From Staphylococcus succinus (GTDB lineage: Bacteria > Bacillota > Bacilli > Staphylococcales > Staphylococcaceae), in the NCBI RefSeq assembly GCF_029024945.1, contig NZ_CP118976.1, positions 1,860,001 through 1,924,000 of the forward strand: a DNA stretch of 64,000 nt, read 5' to 3'. Position 1 is the stretch's first letter. The number at the start of each line of letters is the position of its first letter. A program made the position numbers and the translations under genes. The notes under the pieces are model-generated. The model was not told where the DNA came from and made no database searches. It worked only from the letters and a program-made list of their open reading frames with translations. Positions 40,907 to 50,466 of this stretch are shown here, in pieces.

Positions 40907-41470
40907 CTACTTATTTTCAAATAAAGAGTATTTAGCCAAAGCTTCGTAAATATTTAATTGTGATTTCGTATAATCAATAGGAGATTCAGGATCAAATGTA
41001 GCAACTCTAGCTGCTCTATCCATCATATAATAATAGTATATACCATTTAAGTATTGATGTTGCATACTATGTGCTGAAATATTAACAATCATAGATTGAT
41101 TATCTACGAAAGTCACTTTAGATTTCTTATCTTTTAACGTCCTAATACTCTGAACATAATGAATGTTAATCCAAGTGTTTTCTTCTTTACGATCTGAATG
41201 AGTTGGAAAGAAATAAGTAGGAAATAATGGGGTGAATAAAATGGGTGGTTTACTACAAATACCAGTGATTCTCATGGTATCTTCTTTTTTAAATACATAA
41301 CTACTACCATAGAACCTGCATGAACGGTCGATAATTTTATGTATTCGATCTTTTATGACATTACTTTCTTCTTTGTACTTGTAGATAGATGTACCTTCAT
41401 ACTGTCCAATTGACAAGTTACATGGTTGAAGCGCCATATCACCTTTTTTAATAATATATTGTTGAATCAT
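40907..41470 (-). CDS. comK: Competence transcription factor ComK
   Basis: Activator of DNA-uptake genes in Bacillus and Staphylococcus. 187 residues with the ComK family layout (MALQPCNLSIGQYEGTSIYKY near the start; HYVQSIRTLKDKKSKVTFVDN and a C-terminal amphipathic stretch). The ATG at 41470 follows AAGGGGG by 9 bases; the frame is open to 41506 but without a ribosome site. Full length with no frameshift, so it looks functional. Staphylococcal comK is normally silent and depends on SigH; no SigH promoter could be made out here. Confidence 0.88.
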   Translation of the reverse strand: MIQQYIIKKGDMALQPCNLSIGQYEGTSIYKYKEESNVIKDRIHKIIDRSCRFYGSSYVFKKEDTMRITGICSKPPILFTPLFPTYFFPTHSDRKEENTWINIHYVQSIRTLKDKKSKVTFVDNQSMIVNISAHSMQHQYLNGIYYYYMMDRAARVATFDPESPIDYTKSQLNIYEALAKYSLFENK

Positions 41471-41723
41471 AGCTGTTGCCCCCTTACAATTTATGGTGAT
41501 ACCCAAATAATATACTAAAAATATATTAAATTCAACTTATACAATAAAATATTTTATAAATTTACTACAATTAAAATTCAGTGAATATTCTTTTGATATT
41601 TCTTACTTTTTGATAAAGTTGCATTTTACACTTATTTTTTCGGAAAAGTCAGAATATTCGTTGATTTCAAAAATAAAAGACGGTATACTAAATATAAATA
41701 TATATAGAAGGGCTGTGCTGGAA

Positions 41724-41942
41724 ATGAAACACAATACTCATGTTAAATACAATACATTGGAATCTTTTGTATCTACTATCAATGATTTGGGCATTGAATT
41801 AATTATTGATGAATCACTTAGGAATGTTCGTAAGCAGCAATTAGAATATCTTATTGACGATGCATTAAAGAATAAAAACGAGAATGATTTCAAACGATTT
41901 ACTGAAGAATACAGAAACTTGGAGGAATTCCTCGTTGGTTAA
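41724..41942 (+). CDS. Small IDEAL-domain protein
   Basis: 72 residues. The C-terminal part RKQQLEYLIDDALKNKNENDFKRFTEEYRNL fits the IDEAL domain (named after its IDEAL-like core, here YLIDDAL), seen at the C-terminus of ComK-neighbour and YpiB-type proteins in Firmicutes. It diverges from comK, as in other staphylococci. The ATG at 41724 is preferred; an upstream extension to 41610 is in frame but uncharacteristic. The ribosome site is weak (GAAGGG). Function unknown. Confidence 0.7.
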   Translation: MKHNTHVKYNTLESFVSTINDLGIELIIDESLRNVRKQQLEYLIDDALKNKNENDFKRFTEEYRNLEEFLVG

Positions 41943-41965
41943 TTTAATAGCATGTTATTTAAAAT

Positions 41966-42014
41966 AAGGTCTATTCCCTACTTACGCTATCGAAGTTAGA
42001 GAATAGACCTTTTT
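41966..42014. terminator. Bidirectional terminator
   Basis: AAGGTCTATTC pairs with GAATAGACCTT, with A/T runs, between the IDEAL-domain gene and the convergent lplA. Confidence 0.8.
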
Positions 42015-42041
42015 GAATTTTATAAATCTTAAGTAAAACTA

Positions 42042-43031
42042 TTATGACATTAATCTGATTAATTCATTTCTATCTATCGCGCCAAAATAATGGTGGATGT
42101 CATAGTTTGATAAAGCTTCTTCAATACTAGCAAATTCATGCAATGTCCCCACTAGGGCATTTTCAAGTTCGGTGATGTCCCCTTCGCCAAAAAAGTCGCC
42201 AAAAATTCTAGCATGTGCAATTTGACCCTTTTTAACATCTAATTTGATTTGAACAAAGCCTTTTTCAAATTTTTCTTCTCTTTCAAAGTTGTATTTTGGA
42301 TTTTTACCATAATTCCAATCCCATGTACGATATTTTTCATTACTTAATTGTTCTATATTTTGCCAATCTTCATCTGTAAGTTTATACTCTTCTACTTGGT
42401 TAGCCTCTCCAAAGATTGTTTTTAAAATGATATCTTTAAAAGTATCAATATCAATAGGCTCATCTAGGAATTCTACAATGTTCGCGACTCTACTTCTCAC
42501 AGATTTAATTCCTTTTGATTTAATTTTAGCTGGATTCACCCTTAAAGCATTTTGAACTTCATCCAATTCACTATTCAATATCAATGTGCCATGACTAAAC
42601 ATACGATCTTTCACTTTTACCATTGCATTACCAGATATTTTAGCATTCCCAACTTGAATATCATTTCGTCCACTCAATTCAGCATTTACACCCAATGATT
42701 TTAACGCTTCAACAATAGGCTCAGTAAACTTTTTAAAGTTATGGAAACTATTGCCATCATCATCTGTAATAAAACTAAAATTCAGATTTCCTGTATCATG
42801 ATACACAGCTCCACCACCAGAAATACGTCTTACTACATCAATACCATGCTTATCGATGTATGGTTGGTTAACTTCTTCTACAGTATTTTGATTTTTCCCA
42901 ATTATTATAGATGGTCTGTTAACATAAAAAAGAAAATAACTATCTTCTTTGGGCATGTTTTTTAAAACATACTCTTCCATAGCTAAATTCAAGGTTGGAT
43001 CTGTAATATCATTATTACTAATAAATTTCAT
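42042..43031 (-). CDS. lplA: Lipoate-protein ligase A
   Basis: Activates lipoate with ATP and attaches it to lipoyl domains (salvage pathway). 329 residues. The N-terminal catalytic domain carries RRISGGGAVYHD (68-79) and the lysine in VGNAKISGNA. The C-terminal accessory domain (about 250-329) is present, giving the full two-domain form. AAAGGAG ribosome site. S. aureus has two such ligases; position suggests LplA1. Confidence 0.92.
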   Translation of the reverse strand: MKFISNNDITDPTLNLAMEEYVLKNMPKEDSYFLFYVNRPSIIIGKNQNTVEEVNQPYIDKHGIDVVRRISGGGAVYHDTGNLNFSFITDDDGNSFHNFKKFTEPIVEALKSLGVNAELSGRNDIQVGNAKISGNAMVKVKDRMFSHGTLILNSELDEVQNALRVNPAKIKSKGIKSVRSRVANIVEFLDEPIDIDTFKDIILKTIFGEANQVEEYKLTDEDWQNIEQLSNEKYRTWDWNYGKNPKYNFEREEKFEKGFVQIKLDVKKGQIAHARIFGDFFGEGDITELENALVGTLHEFASIEEALSNYDIHHYFGAIDRNELIRLMS

Positions 43032-43169
43032 TAACTACACTCCTTTTTCCTAATATATATGCCCTTATCTTATTTATGCTATATTTTGCCGAAAAATGCC
43101 AATTATTAAGTTCAATTTCACTCAATATTTTTAATATTGTTTTATCTAATGCGATTTGATAGTTATTTG

Positions 43170-43198
43170 TTTATTTGTGCATGGATTTTTTGTATAAT
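43170..43198 (+). promoter_or_regulatory. Promoter of the DUF2187 gene
   Basis: Perfect -10 TATAAT (43193-43198) with a weak -35 TTTATT 17 bases upstream. Confidence 0.5.
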
Positions 43199-43232
43199 AC
43201 TATCTAGTTAGCATTTCTAGGGAGGACTAAGC

Positions 43233-43418
43233 ATGACTGTTGCAGAAGTTGGAAATATAGTAGAATTTTATGACGGTTTAAAAGGCCGTGTAGAAAAAAT
43301 TAATGATAATTCAGTAATTGTAGACTTAACAATTATGGAGAACTTCAATGAACTAGACTTGCCTGAAAAAACTGTCATTAATCATAAACGATATACAATC
43401 GTTGACCAAGAAGGATAG
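43233..43418 (+). CDS. DUF2187 (YkvS-like) small protein
   Basis: 61 residues, VGNIVEFYDGLKGRVEKINDNSVIVDLT, an SH3-like beta fold typical of DUF2187/YkvS. GGGAGG ribosome site. It is 5 bases before the CPBP-family gene, so the two probably form one unit. Function unknown. Confidence 0.8.
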   Translation: MTVAEVGNIVEFYDGLKGRVEKINDNSVIVDLTIMENFNELDLPEKTVINHKRYTIVDQEG

Positions 43419-43423
43419 TTAAA

Positions 43424-44026
43424 ATGGATAGAATTTCAAAGGCTTTAATATGGTTTGTAGTAAGCTTTCTTGTATTTCACGTAATCCTTTATATTATGTG
43501 GGGTGAAAAACAAGAATATTGGTATCTATATACTGGTATTATGTTAATAGCAGGTATTAGTTACACCTTTTACCAAAGAGATATAGAATCTAAACGATTG
43601 TTAACTTCTCTTGGTATAGGGATAATTGTTGGTATCGTGTTAATCCTAGTTCAGCTTATCATAGCAGCTATTGTTTCAGATTTAAAATACTCTGAATTAA
43701 TTAAAGAATTAACAAGAACTGGTGTATATTTTAAATGGCAAATGTTAGTAACGCTCGTTTTCGTTATTCCATGCCATGAACTTTATATGAGAACTGTGTT
43801 ACAAAAAGAACTGCTAAAATTAAAAATGCCAAGTTGGTTAGCCATTGTGATTACAGCACTTTGCTCAGCTTCGTTATTTTACTATTTAGACAATCTATGG
43901 ATTGTTTTCTTTATTTTTATTGTACAAATTGTTCTTTCCCTAAGTTATTTATATACGCGCAGAATTGCAACAACCGTAATAGCACAAATTGTTGCCGTTG
44001 TTATTCTTTTGATTTTCCACGTATAG
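43424..44026 (+). CDS. CPBP-family membrane protein with degenerate protease motifs
   Basis: 200 residues with six or seven membrane helices. The stretch PCHELYMRTVLQKEL (116-130) aligns with the CPBP/Abi signature EExxxR, but the first Glu is His118. The second motif FxxxH appears as F152-Y-Y-L-D156. Active members such as Rce1 and MroQ keep both Glu and His, so this protein may have lost peptidase activity or uses a variant site. Cotranscribed with the DUF2187 gene. Confidence 0.72.
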   Translation: MDRISKALIWFVVSFLVFHVILYIMWGEKQEYWYLYTGIMLIAGISYTFYQRDIESKRLLTSLGIGIIVGIVLILVQLIIAAIVSDLKYSELIKELTRTGVYFKWQMLVTLVFVIPCHELYMRTVLQKELLKLKMPSWLAIVITALCSASLFYYLDNLWIVFFIFIVQIVLSLSYLYTRRIATTVIAQIVAVVILLIFHV

Positions 44027-44074
44027 TTCATTTAGTTTATTGTTTAGGAAAAATTGAAATATTCCAATTATCAC

Positions 44075-44125
44075 AAAAAACTGGAAGATACTCGTCTTAA
44101 GACACTGTATCTTCCAGTTTTTTAT
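44075..44125. terminator. Bidirectional terminator
   Basis: AAAAAACTGGAAGATAC pairs with GTATCTTCCAGTTTTTT, with an internal TCTTAAGA. It lies between the convergent CPBP gene and metallophosphatase gene. Confidence 0.88.
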
Positions 44126-44195
44126 TACATTTTTTATAGTTACCAAAACATCCACCAACAGCACAAAAGATTAACGACCTATCTTACTATTTGTT

Positions 44196-45704
44196 TTAAG
44201 TTATAACGTTGAAAGTTTGTTTTTGACGTAATTGATATGTGTTATTTTTTAAATTTCTAGAAATAAGTTCGACCATAGTAATATTATCAGTATCATGTAT
44301 TACAGCATTTTCTAAATATTGTCGGTAGTTTCTATAACAATAATCAGTCATACTCACACGATACATGTGATCTAATCTAATATTATTTAATACCACGCGA
44401 TTGAACGGTTCAGCATTCATATCAATCGTATAATCTACACCTTGCCAAAATGTACATAATGTTTCATCAATAATCGTTAAACTCAGTTCACCTTCGCTAA
44501 ATTCTATATGTGAATACCCATACTCCAATATATCTTTAATATGTTGTCCTTTAAGTGTTAAGTCTACAGGCACATCTGGATGTGGATAAGCTTCATACAA
44601 GTCTTTATTCGTCACTGTGCCCGTCAAACCTTCTTCACCATTTGTAGGCAAATGTACACATGAAATATCATAATCAAAAGACAAACGAATACTATCATGC
44701 AATAATTGAATAAATGGATGTGGTTGCTTAATCACATCTGCGAGCCCGTTTACTTGTGCTTGTATATCAGATCGAGTTAAAACATCTTTTCCCCAATGTT
44801 CAACCGTCTTTCTATCATAATGCGTTAGATTTAGTAATGCCTCATCTTCTTTATATTCATTTAAATCTACAATGTGTGAGTCTACATCTTCCAACTCGTA
44901 AGAATTTGTTCTCTTCTTGAAATTAATCTTCACATGAATTAATTGTTCTGCATTTTGACCGGCTTGTACATAAAGTGTTTGATCATCTCTACCGATAAAA
45001 GTTTGATGCTGATGACCGGTAATCAATAAATCAATAACGCCTAATGTCTGCATGATTTTTTCCGCTTCATTTACATTTTGCTCACGCTCATTTGCCGACG
45101 TATTCAATTGATTTAATCCTCCATGATAAATTACTATAAGAAAATCTGGCATCTCTGTTTCATGGATAAAACGAATCCATCTTTTAGAAGATAATAACGT
45201 TTTCTCAATGCGTACATCTTTTTCCATTTCAAAATGCTCACGTTCCATCAAACCATCTGATGTTAAGCCAACGATTGCAATTTTAACACCCTCAATTTCT
45301 TTAATTGTATATGGAGTAGAAAAATAGGGTTCACGGGTACGTTTATATTCAATATTCGCTGATAGCCACGGAAACCTAGATAATGAAATGGATCTCGAAA
45401 AAAAGGATAATCCAAATTTAAATTCATTAGGACTTATACCGCTAGCATCGTATTGCATGGCATTCATAAGTTTAATCATCGGATGTCGCTTATTTGGTGC
45501 AATAATAGCATAATAAAATGCCGCCAATGATCCTGCTAAACTCCCGCCACTATCTAACAAAATGACGTGCTCGTTTTCTTCTCTTTTTTGTTTTACGTAT
45601 GTGCCAGCTCTATAAATATTCGAACCATTATCTCCATTTAGAAAATAACTATGCATATCTGAAGTTGTGATAACATCTATTGCAATTTTTTCACTTAGTT
45701 TCAT
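44196..45704 (-). CDS. 5'-nucleotidase / metallophosphatase family protein with altered metal motifs
   Basis: 502 residues with the two-domain layout of the UshA/YfkN/YunD family: a metallophosphatase domain (1-260) and a C-terminal nucleotidase domain (about 300-500). No signal peptide, so it is cytosolic. Asp16 and His18 (TSDMHSYF) and GHQHQTF are kept. The DxGD motif reads D51-S-G-G54, and the GNHE/GNNE motif reads S91-P-N-E94. Loss of the bridging Asp and of the Asn ligand suggests weak or no classical activity. GAGGAGAG ribosome site. Confidence 0.78.
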   Translation of the reverse strand: MKLSEKIAIDVITTSDMHSYFLNGDNGSNIYRAGTYVKQKREENEHVILLDSGGSLAGSLAAFYYAIIAPNKRHPMIKLMNAMQYDASGISPNEFKFGLSFFSRSISLSRFPWLSANIEYKRTREPYFSTPYTIKEIEGVKIAIVGLTSDGLMEREHFEMEKDVRIEKTLLSSKRWIRFIHETEMPDFLIVIYHGGLNQLNTSANEREQNVNEAEKIMQTLGVIDLLITGHQHQTFIGRDDQTLYVQAGQNAEQLIHVKINFKKRTNSYELEDVDSHIVDLNEYKEDEALLNLTHYDRKTVEHWGKDVLTRSDIQAQVNGLADVIKQPHPFIQLLHDSIRLSFDYDISCVHLPTNGEEGLTGTVTNKDLYEAYPHPDVPVDLTLKGQHIKDILEYGYSHIEFSEGELSLTIIDETLCTFWQGVDYTIDMNAEPFNRVVLNNIRLDHMYRVSMTDYCYRNYRQYLENAVIHDTDNITMVELISRNLKNNTYQLRQKQTFNVIT

Positions 45705-45817
45705 ACGCCTCTCTCCTCATTAATGACAGTTTAACATGTATATAAATATCGTTGGTACTAAAAATGATTTTGAATACGATACATCTTCAACAATTTCCAT
45801 ACCTTTATAGTAATATA

Positions 45818-45872
45818 CAAAAAAGCAAGGTGTTTCTTGCAATATCACGCCAAGAAACACCCTGCTTTTTAT
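45818..45872 (-). terminator. Terminator after ktrD
   Basis: A 20-base stem (GGTGTTTCTTG with its complement, flanked by A and T runs) just beyond the ktrD stop. Confidence 0.88.
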
Positions 45873-45885
45873 TTCCAACTGACTA

Positions 45886-47247
45886 CTAGCCAATTTGCAC
45901 ACGTTCTTTTGGATAATGAAACTTGTCTGGCTCGCGACGGCCACCTATCATGATAATAAAACTGATAAGACCTACACGTCCTATGAACATCAGCAACATC
46001 AACACAACCTTAGTTGTATCATTAAGATCTCCAGTAATACCTAACGATAAGCCACATGTACCAAAAGCTGACATGACTTCAAAGAAAACTTGTAAAAATG
46101 ATAATTTACCATTTTCAGCAACAAGTATACATATCATGCTTGCAAATGTAAGTATAGAAGCCATCGTAAATACGGCAAACGAACGCTGAATATCTGTAAC
46201 GTGAATTTCACGATTAAATGCTTTGATTGAAATTTTTTCGTTATTATTATTAAAATTCAATAAAAATAATATTAATATTGCAAACGTGGTCGTTCTAATA
46301 CCACCACCAACAGAACTTGGGGAAGACCCTATAAACATTAATATACTCATAATGACATTCGTCCCATCACCAAAATGACTAACATCTATAGTTTGCAGAC
46401 CTGCACTTCTTGTCGTAGCTGATTGGAATAACGCATAAAACAATGACTTATGCCAAGTCATATTTTGAAAAGCATGATTATGCTCTAATAATAAAATCAT
46501 TACTACGCCTAATACAAATAATACTAAATAAGTTACGGTAGTAATCTTGGCAAACAATGAAAATCTAAAATTCGGGATTCGATTTTTAATATAAGCTTTC
46601 AGTTCAATCAAAACTGGAAAACCAATAGATCCTAAAATAATCAAAAACATTACAATTGTCTGTACAAAATAATCATTTGCATACGGAATTAATGATTGCC
46701 CAGTAATATCTAGACCACCATTCGTCGTAGCCGAGACAGAAACAAAAATGCCTTGCATTATAGCATACTGTAAATCTGGCGTATCTCTATAAAAGTAAAA
46801 CGCAAGTAACGCTGCACCTACAAATTCAATTATTAAAATCGTACGTACAATATCTAAAATAAGTTTTACTGTGCCACTCATTGTGTCTTTATTATTATCT
46901 AGCATGATTAATTGACGTTCACGCATACCGATATGTTTACCTAAGACAACCCATAGCATTGTACCAATCGCCATTACACCAATACCGCCAATGTTTAGAA
47001 TAATCATAATAATGATTTGGCCAAACGTTGAATAAGTTTCTGCAATATTTACTGGTGATAAACCAGTCACGCTAACTCCAGAAACAGCAACAAATAGCGT
47101 GTCTACTGGATCAACATGTACACCTGATTTATGTACAAATGGTAAATTAAGTAATAAGAACGCTACTACAATAGCAACGAGATAATACATTACAATACCT
47201 TGTTGAGGGCTGGATTTCTTTAACAATTGATTGAAAATGGACAACAC
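45886..47247 (-). CDS. ktrD: Ktr-type potassium transporter membrane subunit
   Basis: Channel-like K+ uptake subunit of the TrkH/KtrB family, which works with the cytosolic gating ring KtrA (not in this window; a c-di-AMP target). 453 residues with repeated membrane-pore-membrane units. The selectivity-loop glycines are in SGVSVTGLSPV, VSATTNGGLDITG, SATTRSAGLQT and MSAFGTCGLSLG. The start is GTG at 47247 or TTG at 47244 (GAGGTG is 4 or 7 bases away). It follows htrA by 14 bases. The ktrD name is by synteny with S. aureus. Confidence 0.85.
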   Translation of the reverse strand: MLSIFNQLLKKSSPQQGIVMYYLVAIVVAFLLLNLPFVHKSGVHVDPVDTLFVAVSGVSVTGLSPVNIAETYSTFGQIIIMIILNIGGIGVMAIGTMLWVVLGKHIGMRERQLIMLDNNKDTMSGTVKLILDIVRTILIIEFVGAALLAFYFYRDTPDLQYAIMQGIFVSVSATTNGGLDITGQSLIPYANDYFVQTIVMFLIILGSIGFPVLIELKAYIKNRIPNFRFSLFAKITTVTYLVLFVLGVVMILLLEHNHAFQNMTWHKSLFYALFQSATTRSAGLQTIDVSHFGDGTNVIMSILMFIGSSPSSVGGGIRTTTFAILILFLLNFNNNNEKISIKAFNREIHVTDIQRSFAVFTMASILTFASMICILVAENGKLSFLQVFFEVMSAFGTCGLSLGITGDLNDTTKVVLMLLMFIGRVGLISFIIMIGGRREPDKFHYPKERVQIG

Positions 47248-47261
47248 TTATCACCTCAACG

Positions 47262-49019
47262 TTACTTCAATTTAATCTTGATATCCTTAAGTTTACCATC
47301 TCTATATATTTTAGCTGGTAATGTCTGCAAATCATCTTTGTGACTAAAGATAACTTGTCTATATCTCAGATTATCTTCAATTTCTTTACCATCTAATTCT
47401 ACTATGACATCATTTTTTTGCAACCCAGATTTTTCACCTAATGAATTTTCTTTAACATCACCAATCAAAATACCTTTGTTAATATCATTCGGTAAGCTAA
47501 TTGCCTGACGTGTCGCATCATCTATCTCTGCAACATTTGTTATTTTAACACCTGTATTAGGATATTTCACTTCTCCTTTGGCTTCAAGTTGCTTTGCTAT
47601 AGATTGCGCATCATTAACAGGAATTGCAAATGCCATACCTTCTACATTTTCCATATCAATTTTTAATGATGCAATACCAACTAACTTACCATCTCTATCA
47701 ATGACACCACCACCTGAATTACCAGGGTTCACTGGTGCATCCACCTGGAATGCACTCATCAGTACATCATATTGATTATCTTTATCTATGTCTACAGGCA
47801 CATGACGGTTAAGACCAGATATGATCCCTTCTGATACGCTACCTTTAAAATCAACACCCAACGGATTACCAATCACTATAATAGGTTCTCCTAGTACAAG
47901 TGTACTTGAATCACCCATTTTGATTGGTTTAACATCACTATCAGATTTCACCTTCGCTTTGACGATAGCGATATCAGAGAATTTATCTGTACCTATAACT
48001 TTACCTATTGAATAATCATCATTACCATATGTAATCTTTTGTTCTTTTTTATCACCGACGACATGTGCATTCGTCATAATAAAAATAGAGCCGCCCACTT
48101 TTTTGTAGACGACACCTGAACCTAATTCATTTTCTTTCCCAGCTTCTTGTGTCTCTTTATCTGCAGATGAAGTTTCCTTACCTGTATTATTATCAACAGT
48201 TACAATTGAATGTATGGCACTGTTTGCGCTTTTCATTGTTGTTGTATAAGCTTTGTCTTGGTGGCCTTTAAATACGCTTTCTCTACTACTACCATTGTGA
48301 TCTACGTTATTAAATATTGCGTTTATTAATACTAAGAGTAATATCACACCAATCACTATAAGTAGTTTTGCCCAATGTTCCAAGAAAAACTCTCTTATTT
48401 TATCAATATTGCTTTGTTTATGATGCGTTTCAATATTGTTATTTTTTTGTGTATTTTCAACCTTCTCTTTACTATTGCTACCACTTTCCTCATCAATATA
48501 TTGTTTGACGCGAGACTGTTGTGCTTCTTCTGAATAAAAATGATCATATTGCTCATTTTTACCAATTATACCATTACCGTTTACATGTGATGTTTCTTTT
48601 CTGTTTGTCTCTATATCGTTATTACTTTGCTCTGTAGTAGATTGTTCTACATTTTGTTTATCTATGTTGTGCTGTTCACTATGAACATCTTGATTTTCCT
48701 TGTTATCGTCAAGTTTATACATCTCGTCTGATGGGCTAGCATTTAAGTCGTTATCAGATGGACTATGTTTTCGACTAATCGCTAAAATTTGTTGTTGTTG
48801 AATTTCTTCTTGAGTGAGCTTTTCAATACGTGCTTTCCTCAAATTATCTTTTACACGTTCTTCATTATTTTTTGCTAACTGTTCTGCTTTTTCTGCTCGT
48901 TCTTCCTCAGCTTTTTGCTCAAGTTGTACACGTTGTTCCCGTTCTTCGTTATGAAAATATTCTCGTCGTTTTCTTCCATATTTCGTTTTTGGGATTACAT
49001 GTTTTTTATTATTAGTCAC
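47262..49019 (-). CDS. htrA: Membrane-anchored HtrA-like serine protease
   Basis: Surface quality-control protease. 585 residues: a cytosolic, highly charged N-terminal region of about 210 residues (Glu/Gln/Lys rich, partly coiled coil), a membrane helix (about 218-236), an extracellular trypsin-like domain with His319 (TNAHVVG), Asp349 (SDIAIVK) and Ser435 (NPGNSGGGV), and one PDZ domain (about 480-570). The triad is intact. GTG start at 49019 with AGGGGG 8 bases upstream. Two HtrA types exist in S. aureus; the position next to ktrD fits one of them. Confidence 0.9.
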   Translation of the reverse strand: MTNNKKHVIPKTKYGRKRREYFHNEEREQRVQLEQKAEEERAEKAEQLAKNNEERVKDNLRKARIEKLTQEEIQQQQILAISRKHSPSDNDLNASPSDEMYKLDDNKENQDVHSEQHNIDKQNVEQSTTEQSNNDIETNRKETSHVNGNGIIGKNEQYDHFYSEEAQQSRVKQYIDEESGSNSKEKVENTQKNNNIETHHKQSNIDKIREFFLEHWAKLLIVIGVILLLVLINAIFNNVDHNGSSRESVFKGHQDKAYTTTMKSANSAIHSIVTVDNNTGKETSSADKETQEAGKENELGSGVVYKKVGGSIFIMTNAHVVGDKKEQKITYGNDDYSIGKVIGTDKFSDIAIVKAKVKSDSDVKPIKMGDSSTLVLGEPIIVIGNPLGVDFKGSVSEGIISGLNRHVPVDIDKDNQYDVLMSAFQVDAPVNPGNSGGGVIDRDGKLVGIASLKIDMENVEGMAFAIPVNDAQSIAKQLEAKGEVKYPNTGVKITNVAEIDDATRQAISLPNDINKGILIGDVKENSLGEKSGLQKNDVIVELDGKEIEDNLRYRQVIFSHKDDLQTLPAKIYRDGKLKDIKIKLK

Positions 49020-49321
49020 TATAATTCCCCCTAATACTACATGTTACTTCAACATCTATTATGACATATCATAATAAAGATTGCTTAGTTATTTTGTTTT
49101 ATAAAAGTAGATATATTTTGATTATAATCACTTTTATCTTAAATTTCTAATTATAATTAATGATTCTAAAAAAACGTGTTTATCATAGTAAAGTATTGAC
49201 ATATAATGTATGCAATATTCTATACATATACTTTTATAATGCAAGAAACCCAGAAAACATAATATGTTTTCTGGGTCATTGAATTATACATTCATATAAA
49301 ACTCACATAAAGTAAACATGG
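49020..49321. other. AT-rich gap between terC and htrA
   Basis: About 300 bases. It holds the terC terminator at 49248-49276 and presumably the htrA promoter, which could not be placed with confidence. No reading frame. Confidence 0.5.
49248..49276 (-). terminator. Terminator after terC
   Basis: A perfect 13-1-13 inverted repeat (CCCAGAAAACATA and its complement). The T run is short, so termination may be partial. Confidence 0.65.
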
Positions 49322-50122
49322 TTATTTATTTTGATGTTTTTTGTTATTACGCATTGATGATAACCAACCAATGATTACTAATAATATCATTACACTCCAG
49401 AAAATAGACTGCCATAACGTAGAGTGTGGGAATTCTTCTGGTAAAATTAAAATATCAGGATGTGAAAGTACCATAATCACTAATTTAATACCCACCCAGC
49501 CTACGATAGCAAAGGCAGCACCTTCCAAACCTGGATATTTATTTAGTAAACCTACAAACCATGTTGCTGCAAAACGCATAATAACAACACCTAGCATACC
49601 ACCTATGAACATTACGGCAAATTGTCCTAAGTCTAACCCACCGAAATGGATACCTACTGCTGGTAAAGTCACTGCGATTGCAAGTGCTGCTAGCATTGAA
49701 TCAATTGCAAAGGCAATATCAGCAAATTCAACTTTTAACACTGTACCCCAGAATGCTTTAGGGCTTGCTTTGATTTCTTCTCCTGATTCATCAAAATGAT
49801 GTGTATCTCCAATTTCTTGTTCTTGTTGATCTTTTGATTTAAAGAAGGATATCAAGTTCTTAATTGACATATACAGTAAATAAAGTGCACCGAGTGCTTG
49901 AATCCACCAGAAATGCGCGATAATACTAATTAAGAATAATGAGATAAAACGAAATATTAATGCACCTAATAAACCATAGAATAAAGCTTTTTTACGTTGT
50001 TCCGGTGGTAAATGTTTAACCATAACCGCCATAACTACTGCGTTATCTGCAGCTAATAACCCTTCTAAAAATACAAGTACTAAAAGTACCCATAAATAAG
50101 GTAATATCAAACTCGGATCCAT
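49322..50122 (-). CDS. TerC-family membrane protein, probable manganese exporter
   Basis: 266 residues with about seven membrane helices. The family motifs FLEGLLAADNAVVMA and ADIAFAIDSMLAALA carry the acidic residues thought to bind metal. In Bacillus the riboswitch-linked TerC proteins (YkoY, YceF; MeeY, MeeF) export or deliver Mn2+ to secreted enzymes. The manganese riboswitch directly upstream makes the same role likely here. AAAGGAG ribosome site. Confidence 0.88.
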   Translation of the reverse strand: MDPSLILPYLWVLLVLVFLEGLLAADNAVVMAVMVKHLPPEQRKKALFYGLLGALIFRFISLFLISIIAHFWWIQALGALYLLYMSIKNLISFFKSKDQQEQEIGDTHHFDESGEEIKASPKAFWGTVLKVEFADIAFAIDSMLAALAIAVTLPAVGIHFGGLDLGQFAVMFIGGMLGVVIMRFAATWFVGLLNKYPGLEGAAFAIVGWVGIKLVIMVLSHPDILILPEEFPHSTLWQSIFWSVMILLVIIGWLSSMRNNKKHQNK

Positions 50123-50149
50123 CTAGGACAACTCCTTTAATTTTTTACA

Positions 50150-50431
50150 TAAAAAATAGAGACCTAAGCTAAGTAAGTGTAATCTCTTGTCTTTTATTGT
50201 CGATTTAGATTTAAATAAACTAAATTACAATATATTACTCGATTTTCACTTTTAGCAAAGGTCTCACTCGACAATAGCGTCTGCCCATTTCACCGGAAGC
50301 GTAAAACTTCGTAATGACGATAAAATGACTACGTTAAAAGATATCAATTAAGCATTAAGTACTTTAAATATCAATTTAACAATAGTTGAGTTACTCCCCT
50401 CTGACTACAAAGTCATAGGTATTCTATTAAT
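50150..50431 (-). promoter_or_regulatory. yybP-ykoY manganese riboswitch
   Basis: The leader of terC carries the conserved aptamer (about 50254-50408). Minus-strand landmarks are AGGGGAGTA at the 5' strand, TCGTCATTACGA, CCGGTGAAATGGGCAGACGC, and TGAGACCTTTGCT closing P1. The 3' P1 strand GAGACCT is also complementary to AGGTCTC (50159-50165), which lies just before a run of T (50151-50156). So aptamer formation and that terminator pairing exclude each other: Mn2+ binding should favour readthrough. Confidence 0.92.
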
Positions 50432-50437
50432 AAAGTT

Positions 50438-50466
50438 ATTATACACAAATTATAGATTTATAACAA
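50438..50466 (-). promoter_or_regulatory. Promoter of the terC riboswitch transcript
   Basis: TTGTTA (50461-50466), a 17-base spacer and TATAAT (50438-50443) on the minus strand. The -35 lies within the last codons of prfC and the spacer covers its stop codon. Confidence 0.7.

Noticed and set aside
45720..45944. 74-codon minus-strand frame overlapping the ktrD end
   Set aside because: It spans the ktrD terminator and overlaps ktrD in another frame, with no ribosome site.
49196..49226. TTGACA on the plus strand between htrA and terC
   Set aside because: The best -10 is 19 bases away, there is no plus-strand gene after it, and a terminator stem follows within 25 bases.
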